Notes: generated by a model not told the origin, from the letters alone. Numbered from the stretch's first letter, positions 38,749-49,756 are shown. The stretch: 64,000 nucleotides of DNA from an uncultured Hymenobacter sp. (GCA_913778455.1 CAJYVK010000020.1:30126-94125); one strand, 5' to 3'. Translations and numbers: made by a program.

Positions 38749-41700
38749 ATGAGAAAAATTTACTGGCTTCCCGTTGCCTTGCTACCTGCGTTGGGCAGCG
38801 CGCTACCCGGCCGGGCGCAGACTACCCCGGCCGCCACGGCGGCTACCGGCTCGGTCACCGGGACCGTCCGACAGGCTTCCGACCGCACCCCGCTGCCGGG
38901 CGTGAACGTCATCGTGAAAGGTACCAGCAACGGTACCTCCACCGGCTCGGATGGCCGCTACACTCTGGCCAACGTGCCCGCCGGGGCCACGCTCGTCTTC
39001 AGCTTCGTGGGCTACGAGCCCGTGGAGCGCCGCGCCGACGGTAGTTCACTCGACATCACCCTCACGGCTAGCAACAGCGACCTCGACGAGGTAGTGGTGC
39101 TGGCCTACGGCATCAAGCAGGAGCGGCGCGACCTCGTGACGGCCGTGCAGGAAGTATCTAGCAAAGACATCATTGACTCGCGGCAGACCAACATCGTGAA
39201 CGCCTTGCAGGGCAAGGTGGCGGGCGTCAACATCACTTCCTCGGGCGGCGGGGCGGGGGAGGGGGCCAGCATCGTGATCCGGGGTGGCACCTCGCTCGAC
39301 GGCGACAACCAGCCGCTGTTCGTCATCGACGGGATGATCATGGACAACTCGTCCTTCCAGGAGAGCACCGCGCCGGGCGGCGGCTCGGCCTTCAACGGCA
39401 TCATGGGCCGCTCGGTGGGCGCCGCCAACCGTGCTGGCGACCTCAACCCCGAGGACATTGCCTCCATGACCGTGCTCAAAGGCCCCGCCGCTGCCGCGCT
39501 CTACGGCCTGCGGGCCGCCAACGGGGCCGTGGTGATCACGACCAAGAAGGGCGCGGCGGGCCGCACGCAGCTCAATTTCCGCACTCAGTATTCGGTAGAT
39601 GAGGTAAACCGCCTGCCTAAGATGCAGGGACTATACGGGCAAGGTACGGGCGGTATCTACGACTCCAACTCCCGCATTTCCTACGGGCCACGCTTTCAGC
39701 CAGACCAGCCGGTGTACGACAACCTGGGCAATTTCTTTCAGCGCGGCAACACGCTCCAGAACTTCGTTAATATGTCGGGCGGCTCGGACAAGGCCAGCTT
39801 TTTCGCCTCGGCCTCCAACCTGCGTCAGAACGGCGTGACGCCCCAGAGCCAGTACGACAAAACCACGGTGCGCATTTCGGGCAACGCCCAAATCTCGCCC
39901 AAGCTCAGCGTCACCGGCTCGGCGCAGTACCTCAACTCGGGGGCCATCCGCCCCTTGCAGGGGCCGGGCCTGATTAGTACCTCGGGCTCGCTCAGCTCGG
40001 GTGGCTTCCTGCTGAGCTTGCTCAACTGGCCGCGCAACGACGACGCCCGCAACTACCTCAATCCCGACGGCTCGCGCCGTCGCCTGCTACCGCTGGGCTC
40101 GGGCGTGGATGCCGACGCCGACAACCCCTACTGGACGGCGGCCAAGAACCCGCAGAGCGACCGTACCAACCGCTTCGTGGGCAACGTGCAGGTAACGTTT
40201 TCGCCCATCAAGAACCTGACGCTGAGCCATAACATCGGTACCGACGTGTACACCACCCGCAGCCAGTCGGTGCGGGCCGTGGGCACCTCGCAGGCCGGCA
40301 ACCAGTTTGGCGGCCTGGCCCAGACCGTGGATCAGAACCGCCTCATCACGGCCACCACGCTGGCTACGTACAGCCGCGGCTTCTTCGACGAAAAGCTGCG
40401 CGGCAGCCTCACGGTGGGTAACACCATCGAGGAGAACAAGGACGAGGCTGTGGACTACGTGGGCTTGATTTTCCAGAACCCCGACTTCATTGGTCTCAAT
40501 AATACGGTGAACCGCAGCGCGTTGCAACGCGACCAGACGCGCCACCTCATTGGCAATTTCGCCCGGCTCTCGGCCACGGTGTTTGACCAGTTGATTGTGG
40601 AGCTGCAAGCCCGCTACGACCAGTCATCGACCCTGCCCCGGCCCAGCGAGGGTAAGATTTTCGGCAAGGGCTTTCTCTACGGCTCGGCCGCGCTGGGCTA
40701 TGAGTTTACCAAGGTGCTGGGCCTCGACCAAAATCCAGTCCTGAACTACGGCAAACTGCGGGCCTCGGTGGCCGAGGTGGGCAAGGATACCGGCCCCTAC
40801 CGCGTGCTGGCCCCGCTGACTACCAACACGTACATCGGCGGCGGGCTGCGCAACGACTTCTTCGGCTCCAACCCCAACCTGCGGCCCGAGCGCACCCGCA
40901 CCTACGAGGCCGGCGTGAATCTGCAATTCTTCAAGAATCGCCTGAGCTTGGACGTGAACTACTACCGCTCGCGCACCGTGGACCAGCTCATTGCTCCGCG
41001 CGTGAGCCAGGCCACCGGCTTCATTCTGCAATACATCAACGGCGGCGTGGTGACCAACGAGGGTCAGGAAATCAGCCTTAGCGGCACGCCCGTGCGCTCG
41101 GCCGGCGGCTTTACCTGGGACGTTAACGCCAACTTTTACCATAATACCAACAACGTAGAAAGCCTGCCCTTCCCGCTCACGGTGGTGTACCAGTCCGACG
41201 CCTTCGTAACCAACGTGCACGAGGGCGGGGCCTTCCCGGGCCGGCCCATCTCGGGCATCGCCTCGACCGACTTCACCCGCGTAACCGATCCCAACAGCCC
41301 GGCCTACGGCCAGATCCTGGTGGATGCCAACGGCTATCCCACCGTGACCTCGGTCAGCGCCTTTCAGTACGCCGGCAACCGGGCGCCGCGCTTTACCACC
41401 CAGCTTACCAATACGTTTACCTACAAAGGCTTATCGCTTACCTCACTGTTTGATTTCCGGGTGGGGGGCGTCGTAGTGAACGGCAACGACTGGTACCAAA
41501 CCAGCGTGGGTACCTCGCTGCGCACCGCCAACCGCTACCAGACGGTGGTATTCGACGGCGTAGTGGCCCAGAAGGATGCCAGCGGGGCCACGACCTACGT
41601 GCCCAATACCCGCCCCGTGGAGCTGACCCAGAACTACTACACCAACATTCTGGCCGGGGCGGGCACCGCCTTTATTGAGGACGGCTCGTGGGCGCGGCTG

Positions 41701-41943
41701 CGCTACGTTACCCTCAGCTACGCCTTACCTGCCCGCTGGCTCGGCGGCTCGGCCTCCTTCCTGAAGGGTGTAGAGCTGAGCGTAACCGGTCGCAACCTCG
41801 TGCTGCTCACCAAGTACAGCGGGGCCGACCCCGAGACGGCGGCGGCTGGCGCGGGCGTGCGCGGCGGCGGCTCGGGCGGCATCGACTACGGCAATACGCC
41901 CGGCACGCGCGGCGTGGACATGGGCGTGCGGGTCAATTTCTAG
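38749..41943 (+). CDS. SusC/RagA family TonB-linked outer-membrane protein
   Basis: Carboxypeptidase-like N domain GTVRQASDRTPLPGVNVIVKGTSNGTSTGSDGRYTL; plug NALQGKVAGVNI; TonB-dependent barrel. Confidence 0.95.
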   Translation: MRKIYWLPVALLPALGSALPGRAQTTPAATAATGSVTGTVRQASDRTPLPGVNVIVKGTSNGTSTGSDGRYTLANVPAGATLVFSFVGYEPVERRADGSSLDITLTASNSDLDEVVVLAYGIKQERRDLVTAVQEVSSKDIIDSRQTNIVNALQGKVAGVNITSSGGGAGEGASIVIRGGTSLDGDNQPLFVIDGMIMDNSSFQESTAPGGGSAFNGIMGRSVGAANRAGDLNPEDIASMTVLKGPAAAALYGLRAANGAVVITTKKGAAGRTQLNFRTQYSVDEVNRLPKMQGLYGQGTGGIYDSNSRISYGPRFQPDQPVYDNLGNFFQRGNTLQNFVNMSGGSDKASFFASASNLRQNGVTPQSQYDKTTVRISGNAQISPKLSVTGSAQYLNSGAIRPLQGPGLISTSGSLSSGGFLLSLLNWPRNDDARNYLNPDGSRRRLLPLGSGVDADADNPYWTAAKNPQSDRTNRFVGNVQVTFSPIKNLTLSHNIGTDVYTTRSQSVRAVGTSQAGNQFGGLAQTVDQNRLITATTLATYSRGFFDEKLRGSLTVGNTIEENKDEAVDYVGLIFQNPDFIGLNNTVNRSALQRDQTRHLIGNFARLSATVFDQLIVELQARYDQSSTLPRPSEGKIFGKGFLYGSAALGYEFTKVLGLDQNPVLNYGKLRASVAEVGKDTGPYRVLAPLTTNTYIGGGLRNDFFGSNPNLRPERTRTYEAGVNLQFFKNRLSLDVNYYRSRTVDQLIAPRVSQATGFILQYINGGVVTNEGQEISLSGTPVRSAGGFTWDVNANFYHNTNNVESLPFPLTVVYQSDAFVTNVHEGGAFPGRPISGIASTDFTRVTDPNSPAYGQILVDANGYPTVTSVSAFQYAGNRAPRFTTQLTNTFTYKGLSLTSLFDFRVGGVVVNGNDWYQTSVGTSLRTANRYQTVVFDGVVAQKDASGATTYVPNTRPVELTQNYYTNILAGAGTAFIEDGSWARLRYVTLSYALPARWLGGSASFLKGVELSVTGRNLVLLTKYSGADPETAAAGAGVRGGGSGGIDYGNTPGTRGVDMGVRVNF

Positions 41944-41978
41944 CCCGCGCCTTTTCTCTTTCCAACGACTTATTCCAG

Positions 41979-43541
41979 ATGAAAAAATATCTTCTTTTTC
42001 TCGGTCTGCTAGGGGCGGCGGCCACGCTGCCCGCGTGCCAGAAATTTCTCGACGTCAACGATAACCCCAATAACCCCATCGTTTCGACGCCCAACTTCCT
42101 GCTGCCCGGCATCATCTCCAATGGCCTGCAAACGCAGATGTTTACGGCCCTGCGCACGCCCTACTTTACGCAGTACGTAGTGAGCCGCGCCGCCAACGTG
42201 GGCCTCGACCAGTTCCGACTCACCAATGCGCAGAGCACCAATACGTTCAACTACTCCTACTTTCAATCGGGCGGCAACATCCCGAAGATGATAGCCGCGG
42301 CCCAGGCCGAGGGTTCGGTCTACTACGTGGGGGCGGGCAAGATTATGCAGGCCGTACTGCTGGCCCACGCTACCGACATGCTGGGCGATATTCCCTACAC
42401 CGAGGCATATCAAGGCGGCGACAACTACACGCCCAAGTACGACTCGCAGCAATCCATCTACGCCGCCATCAACCAGCTCTGCGACGAGGGGGCCGTGGAG
42501 ATGGCCAAGCCCAGCAGCGCCAACTTCCGGCCGCTCTACAGCACCAGCCCCAGCGAGAGCGGCGACATTCTGTATAAAGGCGACCAAACCAAGTGGCTGC
42601 GGTTGGCCTACGCCCTCAAGGCCCGCCAGGCCCAGCATCTCACCAAAAAAGCCAGCTACGACCCCAACGCCGTGCTGGCCCTCGTCGATAAAGCCTTCAC
42701 CTCCAGCGCCGACGACGCGCAAATCAATTACCAAACGGCGGTGGCCCCGCTGGCCAACACCACCAGCATCTTCGGCCCCACCCGCTCCAACTTCGGCGGG
42801 GCGACGTTTTCGACCAACGTCATTAAGTACTTGAACGGGACGACCTTTTCCGGCGTAATCGACCCGCGCTTCGGCATTATTACGCCCACTACCAGCACGG
42901 GGGCCAACCCCGGGGCGGGCACCACTACCACCGCCAATCTCACGCCCGGCTCCACGCTCACCGATTTCTACGGCGGGTGGTACGCTCGTGAGCTGGGGTA
43001 CTTCGAGTTGATCACCTACCACGAAGTCAAGTTTATCGAGGCGGAGGCGGCCTTCCGGGCCGGCGACCGCACCCGCGCCTTGCGGGCGCTGCGCGACGGC
43101 ATCCGGGCGCACATGACCAAGGTGGGTCAGGGCGGGAGCAACGCCCTGCCGGCCGTCACCTTCCCCACCATTTCCTCAACCCAGATCAATACTTACCTCG
43201 CCTCGGCCGCCGTGCCCCAGGACGAAGCCTCGCTCACGCTGCCCAGCATCATGCAGCAGAAGTACCTCGCCATGTTCCTTAACCCCGACTCGTGGTCGGA
43301 TTTGCGCCGCCTCGACTACAGCACCGACATCTACGTCAACCTCGTGTACCCCGTGGGGAGCCAGCCCAACCCCAGCGCCGTGGCCCAGTCCGACCCCAAG
43401 CTGCGCTGGCCCCGCCGCATGCTACCAGGGGCTACCGAGCTGCTCTACAATCCTAATGCCGTGACCAAGCTCTTCAGCGACGCTGGGGCTACGACCAACG
43501 ACGACTACGTGCTCAAGCCCCTGTGGTTTGACCAGAAATAA
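41979..43541 (+). CDS. SusD/RagB family nutrient-binding lipoprotein
   Basis: LPACQKFLDVNDNPNNP; AVLLAHATDMLGDIPYTEAYQG; FIEAEAAFRAGD; follows susC. Confidence 0.93.
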   Translation: MKKYLLFLGLLGAAATLPACQKFLDVNDNPNNPIVSTPNFLLPGIISNGLQTQMFTALRTPYFTQYVVSRAANVGLDQFRLTNAQSTNTFNYSYFQSGGNIPKMIAAAQAEGSVYYVGAGKIMQAVLLAHATDMLGDIPYTEAYQGGDNYTPKYDSQQSIYAAINQLCDEGAVEMAKPSSANFRPLYSTSPSESGDILYKGDQTKWLRLAYALKARQAQHLTKKASYDPNAVLALVDKAFTSSADDAQINYQTAVAPLANTTSIFGPTRSNFGGATFSTNVIKYLNGTTFSGVIDPRFGIITPTTSTGANPGAGTTTTANLTPGSTLTDFYGGWYARELGYFELITYHEVKFIEAEAAFRAGDRTRALRALRDGIRAHMTKVGQGGSNALPAVTFPTISSTQINTYLASAAVPQDEASLTLPSIMQQKYLAMFLNPDSWSDLRRLDYSTDIYVNLVYPVGSQPNPSAVAQSDPKLRWPRRMLPGATELLYNPNAVTKLFSDAGATTNDDYVLKPLWFDQK

Positions 43542-43568
43542 GGCGCTCACTTTTGCTATTAATTGACT

Positions 43569-44831
43569 ATGAAGCCTTTTTATAAAGTTGCGGCCCCGCT
43601 AGTGGCCGGGCTGGCCCTGCTGGCCGGCTGCAAAAAAGAGCTGGACGACTACTATACTCCCGTCGCCACCGCTGGCTACTTTGTGGTGGGCCTGCCCAAT
43701 GCAACGCTCAGCACCACCGCTACCAACACCTTCGCAGCCAAGTACGCGCCCGGCGAAACCATCCCCATCATCGCCGGCTACAACCAGCCCGACAACCCGA
43801 CGACCATCACGGTTTTTCAAGCTACCAAAACCGACTCGGCCCAGGTGGGTAGCTACCCGGTCAGCGGCACGTTCTTGCAGTCCGCGCAGCTGACTACCCA
43901 GACCGTCCCCTACAAAGTGCCGACTACCTACCCCATTGGTACGTCGGTGCGCGTGGACCTCACGCTCACCTTCCCCGATGGTGGCCAGCGGCTGCGCCGC
44001 TTCACCTACCAAGTAGCCAACGCGCCCACGCTAATCTTCGGTACGCCCGCCGTTACGTACCGCAACGGCCTCGGGGCCAATGGCCAGGCCGAGGGCGACC
44101 TCATCGGCTACGCTCTGACTATCAACGCGGGCGGTATCTCGACCTCCACTACGCCCGTGGCCAACCTGTATAAGAGCGTGGATAGCCTCGTGTATTACGC
44201 CCGGATTGGTGGTACGGGCGCGTTGCTGCGGCAGGGCGTCCTCCGCTCGCCCACGGCCGGCGTCGAAAACAAGCGCACTATCGACCTGCGTGTGCCCACC
44301 GGCGCGGCGGCGGGCGGCGGGGTGAGCTTCGTCTTTACCGCGTACGCGCAGTTTGTCGCCACCAGCCTAAGCACGCCGCTGCTGTCCGTCGTGGCCTCCA
44401 CGCCCTTCAAAACTACCCGTCAGGGCCGGGTGGCCTTCGGCGGGGGAGTCAGCACCGATTCGCTGGCCTTCAACCTGAGCACGGGCCTCAACGAGCCTGC
44501 TGCCAACCCGGCTACGGGTAAAGACTTGCAGGTGAGCGGCCTGGCCAGCACCGGCACCCTCACGCTGGGCGCGGGTAATACCACCCGCTACTACAAGCTC
44601 ACCGCCGCCCAGCTGTCGGCCAATCCCTACGCCACGGCCAGCGCCAACGCTATCGGCAACCTGCTTTACCAGAACACGACGACCGCCGACCTCGGCGCGC
44701 CCGCCGTGGGCGACGTGTACGCCGTGCGCCTGCGGGGCACCACCGAAGTCATGCTGCTGCGGGTGCTCGCCCTGCGTGCCAGCACCAACGGCGGCGTGGG
44801 CCGGCTGCGCTTTGAGTACCGCTCGCTATAA
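43569..44831 (+). CDS. Lipoprotein of SusC/SusD operon, unknown function
   Basis: MKPFYKVAAPLVAGLALLAGCKKELDDYY lipobox; operon position. Confidence 0.7.
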   Translation: MKPFYKVAAPLVAGLALLAGCKKELDDYYTPVATAGYFVVGLPNATLSTTATNTFAAKYAPGETIPIIAGYNQPDNPTTITVFQATKTDSAQVGSYPVSGTFLQSAQLTTQTVPYKVPTTYPIGTSVRVDLTLTFPDGGQRLRRFTYQVANAPTLIFGTPAVTYRNGLGANGQAEGDLIGYALTINAGGISTSTTPVANLYKSVDSLVYYARIGGTGALLRQGVLRSPTAGVENKRTIDLRVPTGAAAGGGVSFVFTAYAQFVATSLSTPLLSVVASTPFKTTRQGRVAFGGGVSTDSLAFNLSTGLNEPAANPATGKDLQVSGLASTGTLTLGAGNTTRYYKLTAAQLSANPYATASANAIGNLLYQNTTTADLGAPAVGDVYAVRLRGTTEVMLLRVLALRASTNGGVGRLRFEYRSL

Positions 44832-44864
44832 GTCAGCCACTTTTTTCAGAGTTTTTTCACAAAT

Positions 44865-44897
44865 AAAGCCCCGTTGGCCCCGGCCGACGGGGCTTTT
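44865..44897. terminator. Intrinsic terminator after SusC/D block
   Basis: aaagccccgttggccccggccgacggggctttt. Confidence 0.85.
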
Positions 44898-44944
44898 GCG
44901 CACTTCTGTGCCGACCTTTGCGGCCCGGTTTCGACCTGCTGCCC

Positions 44945-45358
44945 ATGAACGCCCGATTTCTTACTCAGTTTGCGGCCTTTGCGCTGTTCTGTTTGGCCGT
45001 GCTTTTCGGCCTGCGGGCGGCCTTCGGCACGGCGGTGGTCCACCCGCTGGCACCCTACGTGGTGGGGGCGCTGCTGGGGCTGACGCTGCTGGCCTATTGG
45101 CTCACGGCGACGGTCACCCGTAGCTCGCCCAACCACTTTCTAGTGGCCTATTTCGGTGGGGTAGGGGCGCGGTTGCTGATTGGCGTTGGTATTATTCTCG
45201 TCTACTTTTTTGCCGGTAATATCCACGACAGCCACGGCTTGCTCACGTTCCTCGGAGCCTTCTTCATAGGGTACTTTCTGTGCGCTGGTTTTGAAATATG
45301 GGCTATTTTTAGTAACTTGCGCCCGTTTTCAGCGAAGCAAGTCCCAAAAGAAGAATAA
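44945..45358 (+). CDS. Small membrane protein, AtpI-like position upstream of atpB
   Basis: Four TM helices; directly upstream of atpB. Confidence 0.65.
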   Translation: MNARFLTQFAAFALFCLAVLFGLRAAFGTAVVHPLAPYVVGALLGLTLLAYWLTATVTRSSPNHFLVAYFGGVGARLLIGVGIILVYFFAGNIHDSHGLLTFLGAFFIGYFLCAGFEIWAIFSNLRPFSAKQVPKEE

Positions 45359-45392
45359 TTTACCCCCGGACTTGGGTTTTAATCACTATTGA

Positions 45393-46478
45393 ATGAAGCG
45401 CTTACTTACCCTCTTGCTTTGCCTGTGCACGTTCGTCGGCTTCGGGGCCGAACCCACTGAATCGGGCGAAAAAGGGGAGTCCTTCAACCCCGGCGAAGTT
45501 ATTTTGCATCACGTGGCCGACTCCCACGAGTGGCACTGGTTTAGCACGGACAACGGACACTTCGTAACGTACCTGCCCATCATCGCTTATCAGCCGGGCA
45601 AAGGACTATCCGTATTCTCCTCCGAAGAGGTAGCCGAGGGCAAAACTCACGGCAACCTGAAGCTCGAAGAAGAGAAGCTCGTTACCACCGATGGCAGCAA
45701 AGTCTACGATTTCTCCATTACCAAGAACGTAGCGGCCCTCGCCATGAGCAGCCTGCTGCTGGTGATCATTTTCAGCTCGGTTGCTAAATCGTACCGTCGC
45801 CGCAGTGGCCAGGCGCCCTCGGGCCTGCAAAACGCCCTGGAGCCGTTCGTGGTGTTTATCCGCGACGAAGTGGGTAAGAAGAGCATCGGCCCCAAGTACG
45901 AGCGCTACATGCCGTACCTGCTCACCGTATTCTTCTTCATCTGGTTTAACAACCTGCTGGGCCTTACGCCCGGCGCGGCCAACCTCACCGGCAACATCGC
46001 CGTGACGATGGCCATGGCCCTGCTCACGCTCATCATCACCCTGTTCAGCGCCAACAAGAACTACTGGGGTCACATCTTCGCGCCTCCCGGGGTGCCGTGG
46101 CCGCTCTACGTGATCATGGTGCCGGTTGAGCTGGTGGGCGTGATTGTAAAGCCCTTCTCGCTGATGATTCGTTTGTTTGCCAACATCACGGCCGGCCACA
46201 TCATCATCCTGAGCTTCATCAGCCTCATCTTCATCTTCCGCTCGTCGGCTACGGGCTTCCTCTCGGTACCCTTCGGCTTGTTCATCAGCATGCTGGAGCT
46301 GTTGGTGTCGATTCTGCAAGCCTACATCTTCACCCTGCTGACGGCCATGTACATCGGCAGCGCCGTGGAAGAGCATCACCACGACGAGGCGCACCACGAA
46401 GACTTCGGCACCGCCGAGGAGCGTGCCGGTGGTACCAACCTGGCTCACCTGGGCCGCCCCGACGTAGCCGCTCACTAA
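45393..46478 (+). CDS. atpB: F0F1 ATP synthase subunit a
   Basis: FIWFNNLLGLTPGAANLTGNIAVTMAMAL; ELVGVIVKPFSLMIRLFANITAGHIIILSFI. Confidence 0.97.
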   Translation: MKRLLTLLLCLCTFVGFGAEPTESGEKGESFNPGEVILHHVADSHEWHWFSTDNGHFVTYLPIIAYQPGKGLSVFSSEEVAEGKTHGNLKLEEEKLVTTDGSKVYDFSITKNVAALAMSSLLLVIIFSSVAKSYRRRSGQAPSGLQNALEPFVVFIRDEVGKKSIGPKYERYMPYLLTVFFFIWFNNLLGLTPGAANLTGNIAVTMAMALLTLIITLFSANKNYWGHIFAPPGVPWPLYVIMVPVELVGVIVKPFSLMIRLFANITAGHIIILSFISLIFIFRSSATGFLSVPFGLFISMLELLVSILQAYIFTLLTAMYIGSAVEEHHHDEAHHEDFGTAEERAGGTNLAHLGRPDVAAH

Positions 46479-46555
46479 GCTAACCTCGCCACCGCATTGG
46501 CGGCCGGGTCTTTATTTCCCCAAGTTTTTTCCCTACACACATTTTTCTTTTTACC

Positions 46556-46816
46556 ATGCTTCTTTCGTTGTTGCTGCAAGTTGTTAATTCGGTTGGTCTG
46601 GCTGTAATGGGTGCCGGCATCGGCGCTGGTCTGGCTATCCTGGGCGCTGGCCTGGGCATTGGCCGCATCGGCGGTAGCGCTATGGAAGCCATCGGCCGTC
46701 AGCCGGAGGCTTCGGGCAAAATCCAGACTGCTATGCTGATCGTAGCGGCTCTGCTGGAAGGTGCTACGCTGTTTGCCGTCGTAGTCTGCCTGCTCATCGC
46801 CCTGCGTTTGCAGTAA
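46556..46816 (+). CDS. atpE: F0F1 ATP synthase subunit c
   Basis: GAGIGAGLAILGAGLGIGRIGGSAMEAIGRQPEASGKIQTAMLIVAALLEGATLFAVVVCLL. Confidence 0.97.
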   Translation: MLLSLLLQVVNSVGLAVMGAGIGAGLAILGAGLGIGRIGGSAMEAIGRQPEASGKIQTAMLIVAALLEGATLFAVVVCLLIALRLQ

Positions 46817-47010
46817 TCGCGTCGGTTTAAGCCCGGCCGGCTGGCTTCCCCTCCGGGAGGCCAGTCGCGCCGGGTTTTCGTTCGGCTAGGGCCTGGTTTT
46901 TCGCTGGCTCGCCCAGCCGGCCGGGTACCTGGGCAACTAAGCTGCCGCCGCCGGATGTTTATCGGTGCCGCCTTGTCGCGGCGCTGCCACCCCGATAATT
47001 GCCGTCCTCT

Positions 47011-47505
47011 ATGAATCTTATCACCCCCGAATTTGGTTTGCTCTTCTGGCAAACCCTGATTTTCCTCCTCCTGTTTCTGCTGCTGGCCAAGTTTGCCTGG
47101 AAGCCGATTCTGGGCTCGCTCAAGGAGCGGGAAGAAAGCATCGACAGCGCGCTGAAGATGGCCCAGCAGGCGAAGGAAGAGATGCAAAGCCTGAAAGCCG
47201 GCAACGAGAAGCTTCTGGCCGAAGCCCGCAAGGAGCGCGACCAGATGCTGAAGGAAGGCCAGGCAATGGCAGCTCAGTTTGTGGAGCAAGCCAAAACTAC
47301 GGCTACCGAAGAAGCTAATCGCATTACGCAGCAAGCCCGCGAAGCCATTCAGCAGGAGAAAAGCCAGGCGCTGGCCGAGGTGCGCAACACTGCCGCCCAG
47401 CTGAGCGTGGACATCGCCGAGCGCCTGCTCCGCCGCGAACTGGCCGACCCCGCCGCCCAGCAAAAGCTGGTAGACGACTACCTGAAAGACGTAAAATTGA
47501 ATTAA
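47011..47505 (+). CDS. atpF: F0F1 ATP synthase subunit b
   Basis: MNLITPEFGLLFWQTLIFLLLFLLLAKFAWKPILGSLKEREESID. Confidence 0.95.
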   Translation: MNLITPEFGLLFWQTLIFLLLFLLLAKFAWKPILGSLKEREESIDSALKMAQQAKEEMQSLKAGNEKLLAEARKERDQMLKEGQAMAAQFVEQAKTTATEEANRITQQAREAIQQEKSQALAEVRNTAAQLSVDIAERLLRRELADPAAQQKLVDDYLKDVKLN

Positions 47506-47589
47506 GCTGTTAGCTATTAGCTGCTAGCCATTAGCGCCCCTGTCGGGGTAGAGAAGGCTAGCAGCTAATAGCTAAAAGCTAACAGCTAA
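47506..47589. repeat. Intergenic word-hairpin repeat, family TAGCTATTAGC
   Basis: GCTGTTAGCTATTAGCTGCTAGCC ... GGCTAGCAGCTAATAGCTAAAAGCTAACAGC. Confidence 0.8.
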
Positions 47590-47597
47590 ACTCAACA

Positions 47598-48161
47598 ATG
47601 GCCGACCAACGAGTAGCCGCCCGCTACGCCAAGTCTTTGCTGGACTTGGCGCAGGAAATGGGCACCCTGGCAACCATTAAGCAGGACATGGACCTGCTGG
47701 CCAACACCATGGCTGGCAGCCGCGACCTGCGCCTGCTGCTGCGCAACCCGATTGTGAAGCACGACAAGAAGCTCAGCATTCTCAACGCCGTGTTTCAAGG
47801 CAAGGTGTCGGAAACGATGCTGCGCTTTTTCCAGATCCTGACCAGCAAAAACCGCGAGTCGGCTCTGGAGCACATCGGGACCGAATTTCTAGCCCAGTAC
47901 AATGCCTTGATGGGCGTGCAGGTAGCCGAGGTTACGTCGGCCACGCCGCTGACGCCCGCCACCCGCGCCGAAATTGAGCAGCTGGTGAAGCAGCAAACCG
48001 GCCTCAAGGAAGTGTCGCTCACCGAAAAGGTAGACCCTTCGCTGATTGGCGGCTTTATCCTGCGCGTGGGCGACCAGCAGATTGACGATTCGGTTCGGGG
48101 TGGCCTGCGCCGCCTGCGCTCCTCCCTGACCGATAATTCTTACCAACCTAGTCTAAACTAA
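47598..48161 (+). CDS. atpH: F0F1 ATP synthase subunit delta
   Basis: [48 protein letters not shown]. Confidence 0.95.
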   Translation: MADQRVAARYAKSLLDLAQEMGTLATIKQDMDLLANTMAGSRDLRLLLRNPIVKHDKKLSILNAVFQGKVSETMLRFFQILTSKNRESALEHIGTEFLAQYNALMGVQVAEVTSATPLTPATRAEIEQLVKQQTGLKEVSLTEKVDPSLIGGFILRVGDQQIDDSVRGGLRRLRSSLTDNSYQPSLN

Positions 48162-48168
48162 TACTATC

Positions 48169-49752
48169 ATGGCAGAAGTACGCCCGGACGAAGTATCCGC
48201 TATCCTGCGGCAGCAGCTGTCCAACTTTAAATCGGCCGCTGAGCTGGAAGAAGTCGGCACCGTGCTCCAGGTGGGCGACGGCGTGGCTCGCATCTACGGC
48301 CTGTCGCACGCCCAGTCGGGCGAGCTGATCGAGTTTGAAAACGGCCTGCAAGGGCTGGTGCTAAACCTGGAAGAAGACAACGTAGGTGCCGTACTGCTCG
48401 GCGACTACTCCGAAATTCGGGAAGGTGCCACCGTGCGCCGCACCAACAAAATCGCTGCTATCCAGGTAGGCGAGGGCATCGTGGGCCGCGTGGTAAACAC
48501 GCTGGGCCAGCCCATCGACGGCCGCGGCCCCATCCAGGGCCAGACCTACGAGATGCCCCTGGAGCGTAAGGCTCCCGGCGTAATCTTCCGCCAGCCCGTT
48601 ACCGAGCCGCTGCAAACTGGCATCAAGGCTATCGACGCCATGATTCCGATTGGCCGGGGCCAGCGCGAGCTGATCATCGGTGACCGCCAGACCGGCAAGT
48701 CGACCGTGGCCCTCGACGCCATCCTCAACCAGCGCGAGTTCTACGAGCGCGGCGAGCCCGTATTCTGCATCTACGTAGCCGTGGGCCAGAAGGCCTCGAC
48801 GGTAGCCCAGGTAGTAAATGCCCTGACCAAGGGTGGCGCAATGGACTATACCGTGGTTGTAGCGGCTTCGGCCTCGGACCCCGCCCCGATGCAGTTCTAC
48901 GCTCCCTTCACGGGTGCCGCCATCGGCGAATACTTCCGCGATACGGGCCGTCCGGCCCTCGTGGTGTACGACGACTTGTCGAAGCAGGCCGTGGCTTACC
49001 GCGAGGTGTCGCTGCTGCTGCGTCGCCCCCCGGGCCGCGAGGCTTACCCCGGCGACGTATTCTACCTGCACAGCCGCCTGCTGGAGCGCGCCGCTAAAAT
49101 CAACGCTTCGGACGAGATCGCGCGCAACATGAACGACCTGCCCGAAAGCCTGAAGCCCCTGGTGAAAGGCGGCGGCTCGCTGACGGCTCTGCCGCTCATC
49201 GAAACGCAGGCTGGCGACGTATCGGCGTACATCCCGACCAACGTAATTTCGATTACCGACGGCCAGATCTTCCTCGAAACCAACCTCTTCAACTCCGGCG
49301 TGCGCCCTGCAATCAACGTAGGTATCTCGGTAAGCCGCGTGGGTGGCAACGCCCAGATAAAGTCGATGAAGAAGGTATCGGGTACGCTGAAGCTCGACCA
49401 AGCCCAGTTCCGCGAGCTGGAAGCCTTCGCCAAGTTCGGCTCGGACCTCGACGCCTCGACCAAGCTCACCATCGAGCGCGGCCGTCGCAACCTGGAAATC
49501 CTGAAGCAGCCCCAGTTCTCGCCCGTAAAGGTCGAAGACCAGGTGGCCATCATCTACGCCGCGACCAACGGCCTGCTCGACACTGTACCGGTTAACCGCG
49601 TACGGGAGTTTGAGGCCGAGTTCCGCCAGGTGATGAACGCCCGCAACCCCGACGTGCTCAAGGCTTTGAAGGCCGGCAAGCTCGACGACTCGGTAACGGG
49701 TGCTATCCGCCAGACGGCCAAGGATGTAGCTGCTGGCTACGCCGCTAAGTAA
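48169..49752 (+). CDS. atpA: F0F1 ATP synthase subunit alpha
   Basis: [24 protein letters not shown] Walker [44 protein letters not shown]. Confidence 0.98.
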   Translation: MAEVRPDEVSAILRQQLSNFKSAAELEEVGTVLQVGDGVARIYGLSHAQSGELIEFENGLQGLVLNLEEDNVGAVLLGDYSEIREGATVRRTNKIAAIQVGEGIVGRVVNTLGQPIDGRGPIQGQTYEMPLERKAPGVIFRQPVTEPLQTGIKAIDAMIPIGRGQRELIIGDRQTGKSTVALDAILNQREFYERGEPVFCIYVAVGQKASTVAQVVNALTKGGAMDYTVVVAASASDPAPMQFYAPFTGAAIGEYFRDTGRPALVVYDDLSKQAVAYREVSLLLRRPPGREAYPGDVFYLHSRLLERAAKINASDEIARNMNDLPESLKPLVKGGGSLTALPLIETQAGDVSAYIPTNVISITDGQIFLETNLFNSGVRPAINVGISVSRVGGNAQIKSMKKVSGTLKLDQAQFRELEAFAKFGSDLDASTKLTIERGRRNLEILKQPQFSPVKVEDQVAIIYAATNGLLDTVPVNRVREFEAEFRQVMNARNPDVLKALKAGKLDDSVTGAIRQTAKDVAAGYAAK

Positions 49753-49756
49753 TTAA

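Noticed and set aside
46828-46879. GC-rich hairpin between atpE and atpF as a terminator
   Set aside because: Imperfect stem with only a short T run inside an operon; at most a processing or attenuation site.
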